A DNA stretch of 64,000 nucleotides from G963677085 sp963677085 (GTDB lineage: Bacteria > Planctomycetota > Planctomycetia > Pirellulales > Thermoguttaceae), in the NCBI GenBank assembly GCA_963677085.2, contig CAXXFH010000003.1:248001-312000 (forward strand), given 5' to 3'. The notes under the pieces were generated by a model, which made no database searches, was not told where the DNA came from, and saw only the letters and a program-made list of their open reading frames with translations. Shown in pieces: positions 26,660 to 34,835 of the stretch (position 1 is the stretch's first letter; each line of letters begins with the position of its first letter). Position numbers and translations under genes: made by a program.

Positions 26660-28617
26660 CAGGAGTGCCTTACATCAGAGTGATAATAGCTGGACATTGC
26701 ATCTGCTGTTTCGATCGCCGGTCGTGGCGTGTCCTCAGCCGAACGGCCATCACGTCGCACAAATGCCACAGCGAGTTTTCCCAAAAAGAGACTGTTCGTG
26801 ACAAGATAACGCCGCCATAAGCGGCGCGGCTCGGTGACTAGACGAAAAAGCCACTCCAGCCCGCGACGTTGCATCCAAGGCGGAGCCATTTGCTTCTTTC
26901 CGGCATGAAAGTCGAACGCCGCACCCACACAAACCTGGACCCCACGAATCCGGTGACGATGCCGATGGGCGAACAAATCTTGCTTGGGTGCTCCCAGGCC
27001 TACAAAGACGATTCCTGCCCCACTTGCATCGATCCGACGCAACACACCGTCTTCTTCGTCGGGCGTTAGATCGCGAAACGGCGGCGATTCGACGCCCGCG
27101 ATTCGAATCGCCGGATAACGGTCGATCAAATTCGCTTCGAGCTTTTTGAGCGTGTCGCGTGAGCTTCCGTACAGGTAAATCGGCACACCGTCGTCGGCAG
27201 CGCGAGAACACACCCGCAGCATGAGCTCCGGGCCATAAACGCGGTCGCGAAGCCGCGCACGATGCAAGAGATTCAATGCCCAACGTACCGGCTGGCCGTC
27301 AGGTCCAATCATATCGAACGTGTTGACTGCATTGCGTAACGTACGATCGCCACTGGCGGTGATCAAAGCATGGACCGCATGCAACGACACCACGGCCGGT
27401 TCCCGCTGTTTGGCCGCCTCGATAATCGCGCCGGTCGCTTCGTCGTAGTTCGTAGCGCTGACCTGCACTCCCAGCACATTGTATTTGGGCGGCCAGACAC
27501 TTTTATCTGATTGCGAAGGCGTTACCTTGGTACACGGGCACTGCGTTGCTTCATTTTGTGCAACGTCATTACCATCGTGACGGGACAATCGCTTGCGGAC
27601 TACTCGGCCAATGCGCTGAAAGGTCAGTGGCGGCGAACACGCGGCCGCCCAAGCCAGGCGTGCATGGCCGCGAAGCCGGTGGGACGCCAAGATATCCACC
27701 ATGGCACGCCGATATTGGCCCATCGCATGGCCTTCCATGGCGTAGACCGCACGTCGCCAAATTGGCTCGGCTCGGCGGGCAAAAAGAAATTCGTCGTACT
27801 CCAATCGCGGCTGGCCCAACTGCCGCCGGCGTGCGCGATCGCATACGAAGGCAATCCGCGTGCGGAGTTCAGCCATGTGCCGGTTGTTGGTGCTTCCGGA
27901 ATGAATGCGATATGAAAGCAGGACTCGATCAAGGTTAGCCAACTGGCTCCTCTCGCCCATGCTGAGAAACATGGCCCAATCCTCCAGGGCGCCGTCGGCG
28001 TGGTAGCCGCCTATCTCGCGCAACACGGCGGTCCGACACATGATCGTCGGGTTGCACATCGCATGTTTGCCTTGCATCAAACTCGTGAAAATCGTTTTGT
28101 GATCGGTTGCAAGCGACGACGGACGACCAGCACAGCGTTGCCCGAGCGGCCTGATTTGCGTCCCCAACAGTCCCACCTCGGGATGCTCCTGAAGAAAGGC
28201 TAGTTGCTCGGCGAGTCGTGTCGGGTGGGCGACATCGTCGGCATCTATTCTCGCGAAATATTCCGTCTCGCAAAGCTCCAAAGCCCAGTTAGCCGCGACG
28301 GCGGGACCCTGGTGCGGTTGACTAAGAATGCGTATTCGCGGGTCGTTAAGTCCGCGGAGATATTCCAGCGACCCATCGGTCGATCCATCGTCGACAATCA
28401 AAAAGTCCCACTCTCGCAACGTTTGCCGACGGATCGATTCGACCGCTTCCGACAAATAGGGCAGGGCGTTGTAAACTGGCATAAATACGGTTACCGCCGG
28501 TCGGACCCCATTTTTGTGGGCATCTGCGCAAGACATGGAACACTCGTGTTGAGTCTGGTCCACAGCTTTTTCGGCTGCCGTCGGTAGCCCGGTGCCATTA
28601 TCCATGTGGAATTCCAT
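26659..28617 (-). CDS. Fusion of GT2 glycosyltransferase and WecG/TagA/CpsF (GT26) glycosyltransferase
   Basis: About 652 residues from MEFHMDNGTG (AGAGGG just upstream; an ATG at 28641 is possible). Residues of about 35-330 are a GT-A fold GT2 enzyme: TVFMPVYNALPYLSEAVESI, LIVDDGSTDGS and FARIDADDVAHP (DxD). After a linker, residues of about 385-620 are a GT26 domain: NVLGVQVSATNYDEA, DMIGPDGQPVRWAL and IVFVGLGAPKQDLFAHRHR. GT26 enzymes transfer N-acetylmannosaminuronate or related sugars to lipid-linked acceptors. One protein could thus add two successive sugars of the repeat unit. These activities are usually on separate proteins. Confidence 0.9.
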   Translation of the reverse strand: MEFHMDNGTGLPTAAEKAVDQTQHECSMSCADAHKNGVRPAVTVFMPVYNALPYLSEAVESIRRQTLREWDFLIVDDGSTDGSLEYLRGLNDPRIRILSQPHQGPAVAANWALELCETEYFARIDADDVAHPTRLAEQLAFLQEHPEVGLLGTQIRPLGQRCAGRPSSLATDHKTIFTSLMQGKHAMCNPTIMCRTAVLREIGGYHADGALEDWAMFLSMGERSQLANLDRVLLSYRIHSGSTNNRHMAELRTRIAFVCDRARRRQLGQPRLEYDEFLFARRAEPIWRRAVYAMEGHAMGQYRRAMVDILASHRLRGHARLAWAAACSPPLTFQRIGRVVRKRLSRHDGNDVAQNEATQCPCTKVTPSQSDKSVWPPKYNVLGVQVSATNYDEATGAIIEAAKQREPAVVSLHAVHALITASGDRTLRNAVNTFDMIGPDGQPVRWALNLLHRARLRDRVYGPELMLRVCSRAADDGVPIYLYGSSRDTLKKLEANLIDRYPAIRIAGVESPPFRDLTPDEEDGVLRRIDASGAGIVFVGLGAPKQDLFAHRHRHRIRGVQVCVGAAFDFHAGKKQMAPPWMQRRGLEWLFRLVTEPRRLWRRYLVTNSLFLGKLAVAFVRRDGRSAEDTPRPAIETADAMSSYYHSDVRHS

Positions 28618-28677
28618 CGGGCCCTCTGCTCTTTTGTACATAATGCGTGCTCGAAGGTGTTATTCTTTGAGGGATTG

Positions 28678-29751
28678 CTACCGAAAAAGTAACTGTCGAC
28701 GCAACGATCGGGTGAGACGAGCGGCACAACGAGCAGCCGTGCCGACCACCGGAACCCGGGCGACCGCTTGGGCACGATGCCACGCGGTGTCGAGCAGGTG
28801 AGCCGACGGATCACATGCGACGATCCCCTCGGCTACGGTTGTTGCGCCCGACATCAGTTGTGTTTTGTAAGGTTCGTTTCCCTTGCCCAAGTCAATCCGC
28901 ACGATCCCCCGCAACGCGGATTCTCTGATTATTTCGCTCAAACAGAGCGTGCCCGGCGAAAATGGTGCTAGATCGACATCGTAGCTGGGGAACCAGTAAT
29001 GCAGAACATTGTGCGACCGCATGCCCAGGTGAACCGCGGCCAGGCGGTCGCCCAGGTAGAGCGCCGAAAGCACGCCCGCGAATCCCTCGCCCTGCGCTTG
29101 TCGAATCCTTTCCAGCAAGCATCGAACCCAGGCAATTGCGAGGATGTTTGTGTGCTTGGTTCGCTGGTACTGATTGGCTTTCCAATGCAATAATGTTTCA
29201 AACACGGTATCGTCGGTCGTATGAAACTCGAATCGCAACGGGCCGACCTTGCGTTGGGCCGTGCGTAGTAAACGTTGGATGCGATCCATACGTTTCGAGC
29301 CGTTACAGCGCAGCGCTGTCAGGTAACCTTCGAGGCCGCCGGACAAATCGAGGTAGGGCGATGGTGTCTTGCCGCGGTGACACGTCTGAAACGCTTCTTG
29401 GGTTGCCAATAAATGATCGAATCGCCAGGCCGACAAACCGCAACCTTGCACAAGCGAGGAAGGGTCCCACTCCGTTTCTCGCCGAGCGATCACTGCCTGA
29501 AAATCGGAGAGCGGTCCGCCCACCGGCCGACCGATTGCCCACCATCCCCGCTGATACGGGAAGAACCCAGAAACCTGTCCGCCGTGCTGCATGATGCCAA
29601 TCTCGACATCCTTGCGCACCGCTGCCACCGCCTGCACGAATTCCGGGCACAAACAGGGGCTACCCCACGAGGGGTTGGCTCGCTGCATGCCGGACCACAG
29701 CGAGACGTGCTCGTCGGTCAGTCGGTTGCCAGGTACTACGGTGATGTTCAT
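28678..29751 (-). CDS. GNAT/FemAB-like protein of the CelD/BcsL type
   Basis: 357 residues from MNITVVPGNRLTDEH. The first half has a degenerate GNAT-like fold. The second half has the conserved Acetyltransf_6 pattern: RTAQRKVGPLRFEF, VFETLLHWKANQY, GVLSALYLGDRLAAVHLG, YDVDLAPFSPGTLCLSEII and GIVRIDLGKGNEPYKTQL. These proteins are found in cellulose and exopolysaccharide loci and are thought to acylate a sugar. It begins 25 bp after the stop of another GNAT-type gene. An upstream in-frame start would overlap that gene and is less likely. Confidence 0.85.
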   Translation of the reverse strand: MNITVVPGNRLTDEHVSLWSGMQRANPSWGSPCLCPEFVQAVAAVRKDVEIGIMQHGGQVSGFFPYQRGWWAIGRPVGGPLSDFQAVIARRETEWDPSSLVQGCGLSAWRFDHLLATQEAFQTCHRGKTPSPYLDLSGGLEGYLTALRCNGSKRMDRIQRLLRTAQRKVGPLRFEFHTTDDTVFETLLHWKANQYQRTKHTNILAIAWVRCLLERIRQAQGEGFAGVLSALYLGDRLAAVHLGMRSHNVLHYWFPSYDVDLAPFSPGTLCLSEIIRESALRGIVRIDLGKGNEPYKTQLMSGATTVAEGIVACDPSAHLLDTAWHRAQAVARVPVVGTAARCAARLTRSLRRQLLFR

Positions 29752-29776
29752 GAATTGTGATGCGATCAGGCGGCAA

Positions 29777-30835
29777 TCATTTGCCGGCAACAACAGCCGG
29801 ATTGGAGTTCGACGACAGCGCGACGTCGGCCGTCTTGCGGCCGCAATCGTGACGGCTACTTCGGCCACACGGAGCAGGCTGAAAGCGACCGGCTGTTCTC
29901 TTGTCGCGTAGCAGCGTACTTCGCTTCTTCCAGAACCGGACCATGTTGCCGAGAAGATGTCTCATCGGCCGAAAGGCGTAGCCCTGGATGCTGTACTGAG
30001 GCATCAAACGGCCGCCCCACGTGGTCTTGGCGTAGGCGACGGGCTCGAGGTCGGCACCGCACGAGTTATAGCCCAAGGCGCCCACCTGTTGCAGATCGGC
30101 CATCATGTGCGAGATCAACAACTGCGTGGCTCCCGAACGCAAGTATTTCGCGCATGTGCCAGCAAGCCAGTCGCAGGCCCGGCCCGAGGCACGATGCAAC
30201 ACGATCCGCGCGGTGGCCGGTTCGCCGTTGGCGCTGTAACAAACATAGACGCGAAAAGCCTCCGAGCCGAGCACCTCATGGGCCATCGCCATTCCTTCGC
30301 GCGTGAGTCCGTAGTCGAATCCTTTTCGCCGTTGCGAACCCGCTAGACACGCGAGCGCATCTTCGAAATTGTCGGTTTGCGTGCAGACGAACCCTGCCCG
30401 GTGTGCTTTGTTTGCCTGCTGGCGGGCGACTCGGTCGGCCTGATCCATGGTAAACGGAAAGTCGATGAAGTTTGTGAACCGCGGCAATACGCGAAAGTGG
30501 GACCATGCCCAGGGTCGCGGATCAGAAACAACGGGAGCGAAAGTAATTTCATCACGAATTCCGTGAGCCATCATGTCGTCGACCAGCAACCGAACGATTT
30601 CCAGCCATTGCCGTTGCACACGATACGAGGCGTTGGTTTTCGTCGGAGTGAATTCAAGCGGCAAGTGTGGCTGATACGGCGGCAACACGAGCCGACCTTT
30701 ACGGTCGGTGTACGCAAGGGCACGTAACGAGGGACCGTGCGAACCCTTCGGCGCATACTCGAAGCGTATTGGCTCAACTTGCCAATACTGTTCGGTAAAC
30801 TGTTGCCACTCGGGCGTGGCTAACGCAGTGTCCAT
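29777..30835 (-). CDS. GNAT/FemAB-like acyltransferase
   Basis: 352 residues; GGAACAG precedes the ATG at 30835. The C-terminal half carries the FemAB-like segments NKAHRAGFVCTQTDNFEDAL, FRVYVCYSANGEPATARIVLHRASGRACDWLAG and GATQLLISHMMADLQQVGALGYNSCGAD. The family transfers acyl groups (amino acid or acetyl) to cell-surface precursors. Two GNAT-type genes in tandem suggest two substituents, or an enzyme pair, on the polysaccharide. The last 50 residues are basic and low in complexity. A repeat A element lies directly upstream. Confidence 0.8.
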   Translation of the reverse strand: MDTALATPEWQQFTEQYWQVEPIRFEYAPKGSHGPSLRALAYTDRKGRLVLPPYQPHLPLEFTPTKTNASYRVQRQWLEIVRLLVDDMMAHGIRDEITFAPVVSDPRPWAWSHFRVLPRFTNFIDFPFTMDQADRVARQQANKAHRAGFVCTQTDNFEDALACLAGSQRRKGFDYGLTREGMAMAHEVLGSEAFRVYVCYSANGEPATARIVLHRASGRACDWLAGTCAKYLRSGATQLLISHMMADLQQVGALGYNSCGADLEPVAYAKTTWGGRLMPQYSIQGYAFRPMRHLLGNMVRFWKKRSTLLRDKRTAGRFQPAPCGRSSRHDCGRKTADVALSSNSNPAVVAGK

Positions 30836-30856
30836 GATTGCTGTTCCTATAACGTC

Positions 30857-30959
30857 TATTGGTTCCTTGGTTGATTGCGGAACACGTCGTTACGTTCTGT
30901 TCTGAAAAGCCGGGCTCCCGTTGGTCGCCCTCGTTCCACAGACAATGCAACATCCAATA
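30857..30959. repeat. MITE-like repeat A, copy 4
   Basis: Ends TATTGG and CCAATA are inverted. The core has GCCGGGCTCCCGTTGGTCGCCC. It lies between two exopolysaccharide genes, so it is probably transcribed with them. Confidence 0.65.
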
Positions 30960-31052
30960 AACACGGTGCAAATTCGGCTGCATTGTGCGCCGTCCGATTT
31001 CACTTGTTTCATTCCATTTGGGTCACGTAATCTACGTGTCTCCCTAAACTTT

Positions 31053-32039
31053 TCAGCTATCGGCGAATTGTTCGCGTTCCGTCCGGAAGTGCGTTTTTCT
31101 CATGAAAGTGTCTTGCAAGCCGCGTTGGGGAGTCAACCAGGACAAGACAAGACGAAAATAGCCTTCGGCACGCCAGAGCAAGCATTTCCCCTCCAGGCAG
31201 ATACGCTGCGAATGCAATGCGTGGCCCCAAAGCCAGCGGGGAAGAAAACGCACGGTGACCTGTCCCATCCGGCCAAGAAACAGTATGGGAAAGCCCTGTG
31301 GCCCCCAACGACTCCAATCACGCCGGGCGATGTGCATGCCATTGCGATGCGACGTCCAGCGGAAGTAGTCGTCTTTCAAACGATGATCGGGCACAACATG
31401 CCGCACCACGGCCGACGGCTGGAACCAGCTTTTTACGCCGGCGGCGCTCATGCGAGCAGTAATGTCGCTGTCCTCGCCGGCTTCTGTAAGCGATTCATCG
31501 AAATAGCCGATCTCGTCGAAAACCGACTTGTGCACAAGAAGGTTGCCCGTGCCCGAGGAGACCTTCCGGTCGAACGGCTGCGGTCGGTCGACGGGCATCG
31601 ACTCGCCAAGCAGCCGCCGACAGACAGAGGGCAGGTCGCGGAGAGTCGCGTCGGGCAACAGTAGGTGTACGGCACCGCCGACGCAACGTGCGGCATTTCC
31701 CTTGGCGGCGGCAAGAAGTTCCAGAAGCCAGGTAGGGTCGGCAATCTGGTCGTCGTCGAAAAAGGCTATCCACGAACCGGCCGCCTCACGAACGCCACAA
31801 TTACGCGCGCAGGCAACACCGGGACGGGTTTCGCAAACGCCACGAAAAGGTACGGTAGCGTGTTTGGCCACTGATTGAATTACCTGCGAGGTATGATCGG
31901 TTGAAGCGTTGTCGACCACGACGATTTCAAATTCGAACTTCCCGTCGGTGTGCAAAGCCATGAGGCTGTCGAGCGCATCGTGAAGCAATTCGGCACGATT
32001 GTAAGTACACACGACAATGGAAACATCAACTGAAGTCAT
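31053..32039 (-). CDS. Family 2 glycosyltransferase
   Basis: 328 residues from MTSVDVSIVVCTYNRAELL. The GT-A nucleotide-binding region includes VVDNASTDHT and the metal-binding FFDDDQIADPTWL. RPGVACARNCGV and EDSDITARM are typical of GT2 enzymes that add a sugar to a lipid-linked intermediate at the cytoplasmic face. The ATG at 32039 gives the family N-terminus; a long upstream in-frame extension overlaps the polymerase gene and is rejected. The C-terminus is basic with aromatic residues, which suggests membrane association. Confidence 0.9.
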   Translation of the reverse strand: MTSVDVSIVVCTYNRAELLHDALDSLMALHTDGKFEFEIVVVDNASTDHTSQVIQSVAKHATVPFRGVCETRPGVACARNCGVREAAGSWIAFFDDDQIADPTWLLELLAAAKGNAARCVGGAVHLLLPDATLRDLPSVCRRLLGESMPVDRPQPFDRKVSSGTGNLLVHKSVFDEIGYFDESLTEAGEDSDITARMSAAGVKSWFQPSAVVRHVVPDHRLKDDYFRWTSHRNGMHIARRDWSRWGPQGFPILFLGRMGQVTVRFLPRWLWGHALHSQRICLEGKCLLWRAEGYFRLVLSWLTPQRGLQDTFMRKTHFRTEREQFADS

Positions 32040-32127
32040 GGCCACATCTTCTTTCGCTGTTCTCGTAGGGGTAGCAACTATCGACCCTCGGCTCGCGTTT
32101 TCTTGACGACGGCGGATTGACCGTTTA

Positions 32128-33483
32128 TCAGTTATCGGGGGCTGCCGTCGGCTGATCATTCTGCAGCACTTGGTTTTTTGAGTCGTTCTTCGAAGCGAAA
32201 CGGCAGAAGGCGGCGTGTGCCAGTCCGCAAGCAGCAACGACCGGTACAAACATCGGTTGAATGAATCCCGATTCGAGGCAACCTCCCACGGCTCCGAAAA
32301 CGAACAGTCCGACAAAGAACCCATCGCCACCGTTGCCCTCGCCGAGGTAGCGTTTACCGAGTCGCCCACCTCCCGCAACGGCCGCGGCAAACAACAACAC
32401 GGCCCCGATTAGCCCAACGCTGAGAGTGGTTTCCAGGTAGACCGAATGGGCTGAGCAGATGGCCCAGTCGCACGCCGACGAAACGGATGCAATGTGTTCC
32501 GGGCTCCAAAAACTGTCGTAACCGTAACCTAGTAGGGGACGATTGCCGATAAATCCCAGCACTTCCGACCACAACGGTATCCGACCGCCCAATGACCCCA
32601 CGTTTTCCGTTCGTCCCATCAAGACGACCTCGCCCATTTTCCCCACGGACGAAGCACCCGCAATGGTGCCAAGCAATAGCAGTGTGCTCACTGCCCAGGC
32701 GCCCCCGACGCCACCAAGCAACCGCATCCTGGCCGACATCTTCGGCAACAGCACCACCGGCAAAGCGACCGTGGCTCCGACGACGGCGGCTCGCGATTTG
32801 GTCATCAGCAGCAAGACAACAGCCGCCGCGAACAGACAGGCCCAAGAGACTCTACGCCGCGAGGCCGTGTCAGTCATCAACGCAGCGGCAGCCAATGCCA
32901 AGGCGGCACAATAGGTGCCTTGCGTGTTTGGGTGAACCGTACCCGTAAATCGGTAATCGGATGCCCACGGACGAAATGTTCCTACTGCCATCTCGGTGGC
33001 GATGCCCAACAGACAGTACGCCGTGAGGGTGAATGCGGCAAAAACGCAGAGTTCACGCGAAGTGAACCGCCGGCACATCCCCAAGGCACCCAAGCAACAA
33101 AACATCAACACGGCAATACGTTTTGCGGTGAGTGCTGGATAGGGCGACCAGAAAACACTGGCCACACACCAAGCCGCAGCCAACAGAACCAGCGCAGCCA
33201 ACGGATCGTCGAAACACAACGCATTGCCTTCCTTGCCAAGCAGCAAAAATACTCCCAAACCGGCAATCAGTGAAAAGCCGAACGGTCGCTGCCAACTTCC
33301 GGCCGCGACCGCCAGTTCCATCTCCTCTGCCGAGAACGAGGCCGCTTCGAGCTGTGACCTTCGCAGGTCGTGCTCGACGAAAAAGAAAGCGACGCCAAAC
33401 ACCACGATCGCCACCGACAGCAGCGTGCTGCCTGGCTCGCGAACGTTGGTCATGGCGGTGTTTTTTTGAAGCATCGTCATCAT
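32128..33483 (-). CDS. Wzy-like polysaccharide polymerase / O-antigen ligase family protein
   Basis: About 451 residues with 10-12 membrane segments. The periplasmic loop carries the Wzy_C signature LGGRIPLWSEVLGFIGNRPLLGYGYDSFW, then AHSVYLETTLSVGLIG. Also typical is RFTGTVHPNTQG. Such proteins join lipid-linked repeat units on the outer face of the inner membrane. The ATG at 33483 overlaps the flippase stop (ATGA). It works together with the flippase encoded just upstream and the divergent Wzz-like protein. Confidence 0.87.
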   Translation of the reverse strand: MMTMLQKNTAMTNVREPGSTLLSVAIVVFGVAFFFVEHDLRRSQLEAASFSAEEMELAVAAGSWQRPFGFSLIAGLGVFLLLGKEGNALCFDDPLAALVLLAAAWCVASVFWSPYPALTAKRIAVLMFCCLGALGMCRRFTSRELCVFAAFTLTAYCLLGIATEMAVGTFRPWASDYRFTGTVHPNTQGTYCAALALAAAALMTDTASRRRVSWACLFAAAVVLLLMTKSRAAVVGATVALPVVLLPKMSARMRLLGGVGGAWAVSTLLLLGTIAGASSVGKMGEVVLMGRTENVGSLGGRIPLWSEVLGFIGNRPLLGYGYDSFWSPEHIASVSSACDWAICSAHSVYLETTLSVGLIGAVLLFAAAVAGGGRLGKRYLGEGNGGDGFFVGLFVFGAVGGCLESGFIQPMFVPVVAACGLAHAAFCRFASKNDSKNQVLQNDQPTAAPDN

Positions 33484-34835
33484 TCTTCGATAAGGGCCAT
33501 CGAACGAAGCACTTGCACAAGTGTCAAACACTTCAGTACGGCGGCCGTCACTGTTCCGGCCAAGGTGGCAAGTGCCGCGCCGAGGGCCCCCATCGGTTGC
33601 ACAAGCAGGAAGGCGGCAATAACGGTCACGACCAGAGCGCACAGATCGGGTGCGAAGGTGGCTTGAGGTCGATCCATCGCCCAGATGCCGTTGCCGGCTG
33701 CCCAACCAACGCTCGTAGCCATCACACTCAACACCAAGACGGTAAGAATCGTGCCTCCCCCCGCGAATTCACTGCCGTAGACAAAAACCACCAGCCACTG
33801 GCCGGCTACTAACGAAACGAGGAAAAACGCACCAATACCGCCCACGTATAACGCCAATGTTTTGCTAAGCACCCGGGCAAGGGCCGTGGTGCCGCCGTCG
33901 GCATAGGCTTTCGCCGTTTTAGGGGCCACGAAATTGCCCAACCCCATCACGAACATATTGGCCACCCCGACTAACGTTCCACAGGCGCCGAACAGTCCCG
34001 CGGCGGCCTCTCCGCATATCGCAGCCACGAGCCAAGGCATCAGGCATGGCGTCGTGAAACCGACCAAATGGCCGGCCATGGCCCAACGTGCAAACGGCCA
34101 GTTGTATTTCCAGTCGGCGACAACCTGCGACCGTTGAATCTTCCATTGTCCTTGCTCTAAAATGAGCCACCCCAGGCATACGACTAGGGCAACCGTCCCC
34201 ATGACGACATATACCCCCGAAACGGTACACCGATCGAGCAGCGTCATCACCAGCAGGGTCCCCAACAGCAAAACCGCAAAGACAACATCAAAAGCCACGG
34301 CGGCAGCTATCTTCAGACGACACATCGCGTAACTGCGAGCGAACTCGCGCAGCAGCAATACGGGCAAAACAACAATTAGCACCGCGATGGCTGGAAACAG
34401 GGCAGGGGCCCCCCAACCCATCACCACCACGCCGGTCACAACGGCCACGGCCATCGTCGCCACCAACACGAACCCTAGTTGGTGAATCAACACGCTCCCC
34501 AGATACGTTTTGGCCTCGCTGCCCTGCCGGCGGTGGCAATAAATCATGTAGGGCGATACGATCAACTGATTCTGAAGACCGCGTGCAAAGACAATCAGGC
34601 TCAGAATGAGGAAATACACTCCCAACTGCTCTTGCGACATAAATCGGGCGACAAGGACGCCCGTCAGAAAACTCGTGGCGCTCACCACGGCTTGGTCGAC
34701 TACCGAAAACAGTCCCTTCCGCACGGACGAACCACCGAGTGCGCCGACTACAGCGCGTCGCGTTGCCACCGCACGATCAACAAGCGTAGCGCCCGGCTCC
34801 GCCCTTTCGCAACTGTCGGCAGAGCAGGAGTTCAT
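33480..34835 (-). CDS. Polysaccharide flippase (Wzx/MOP superfamily)
   Basis: About 451 residues and 12-14 membrane segments, starting after a cytoplasmic tail with SSVRKGLFSVVDQAVVSATSFLTGVLVARF, the typical first helix of MOP flippases. It should carry lipid-linked repeat units across the inner membrane. The ATG at 34835 overlaps the stop of the GT4-deacetylase gene (ATGA), and its own stop overlaps the polymerase start, so three genes are translationally coupled. Confidence 0.88.
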   Translation of the reverse strand: MNSCSADSCERAEPGATLVDRAVATRRAVVGALGGSSVRKGLFSVVDQAVVSATSFLTGVLVARFMSQEQLGVYFLILSLIVFARGLQNQLIVSPYMIYCHRRQGSEAKTYLGSVLIHQLGFVLVATMAVAVVTGVVVMGWGAPALFPAIAVLIVVLPVLLLREFARSYAMCRLKIAAAVAFDVVFAVLLLGTLLVMTLLDRCTVSGVYVVMGTVALVVCLGWLILEQGQWKIQRSQVVADWKYNWPFARWAMAGHLVGFTTPCLMPWLVAAICGEAAAGLFGACGTLVGVANMFVMGLGNFVAPKTAKAYADGGTTALARVLSKTLALYVGGIGAFFLVSLVAGQWLVVFVYGSEFAGGGTILTVLVLSVMATSVGWAAGNGIWAMDRPQATFAPDLCALVVTVIAAFLLVQPMGALGAALATLAGTVTAAVLKCLTLVQVLRSMALIEE

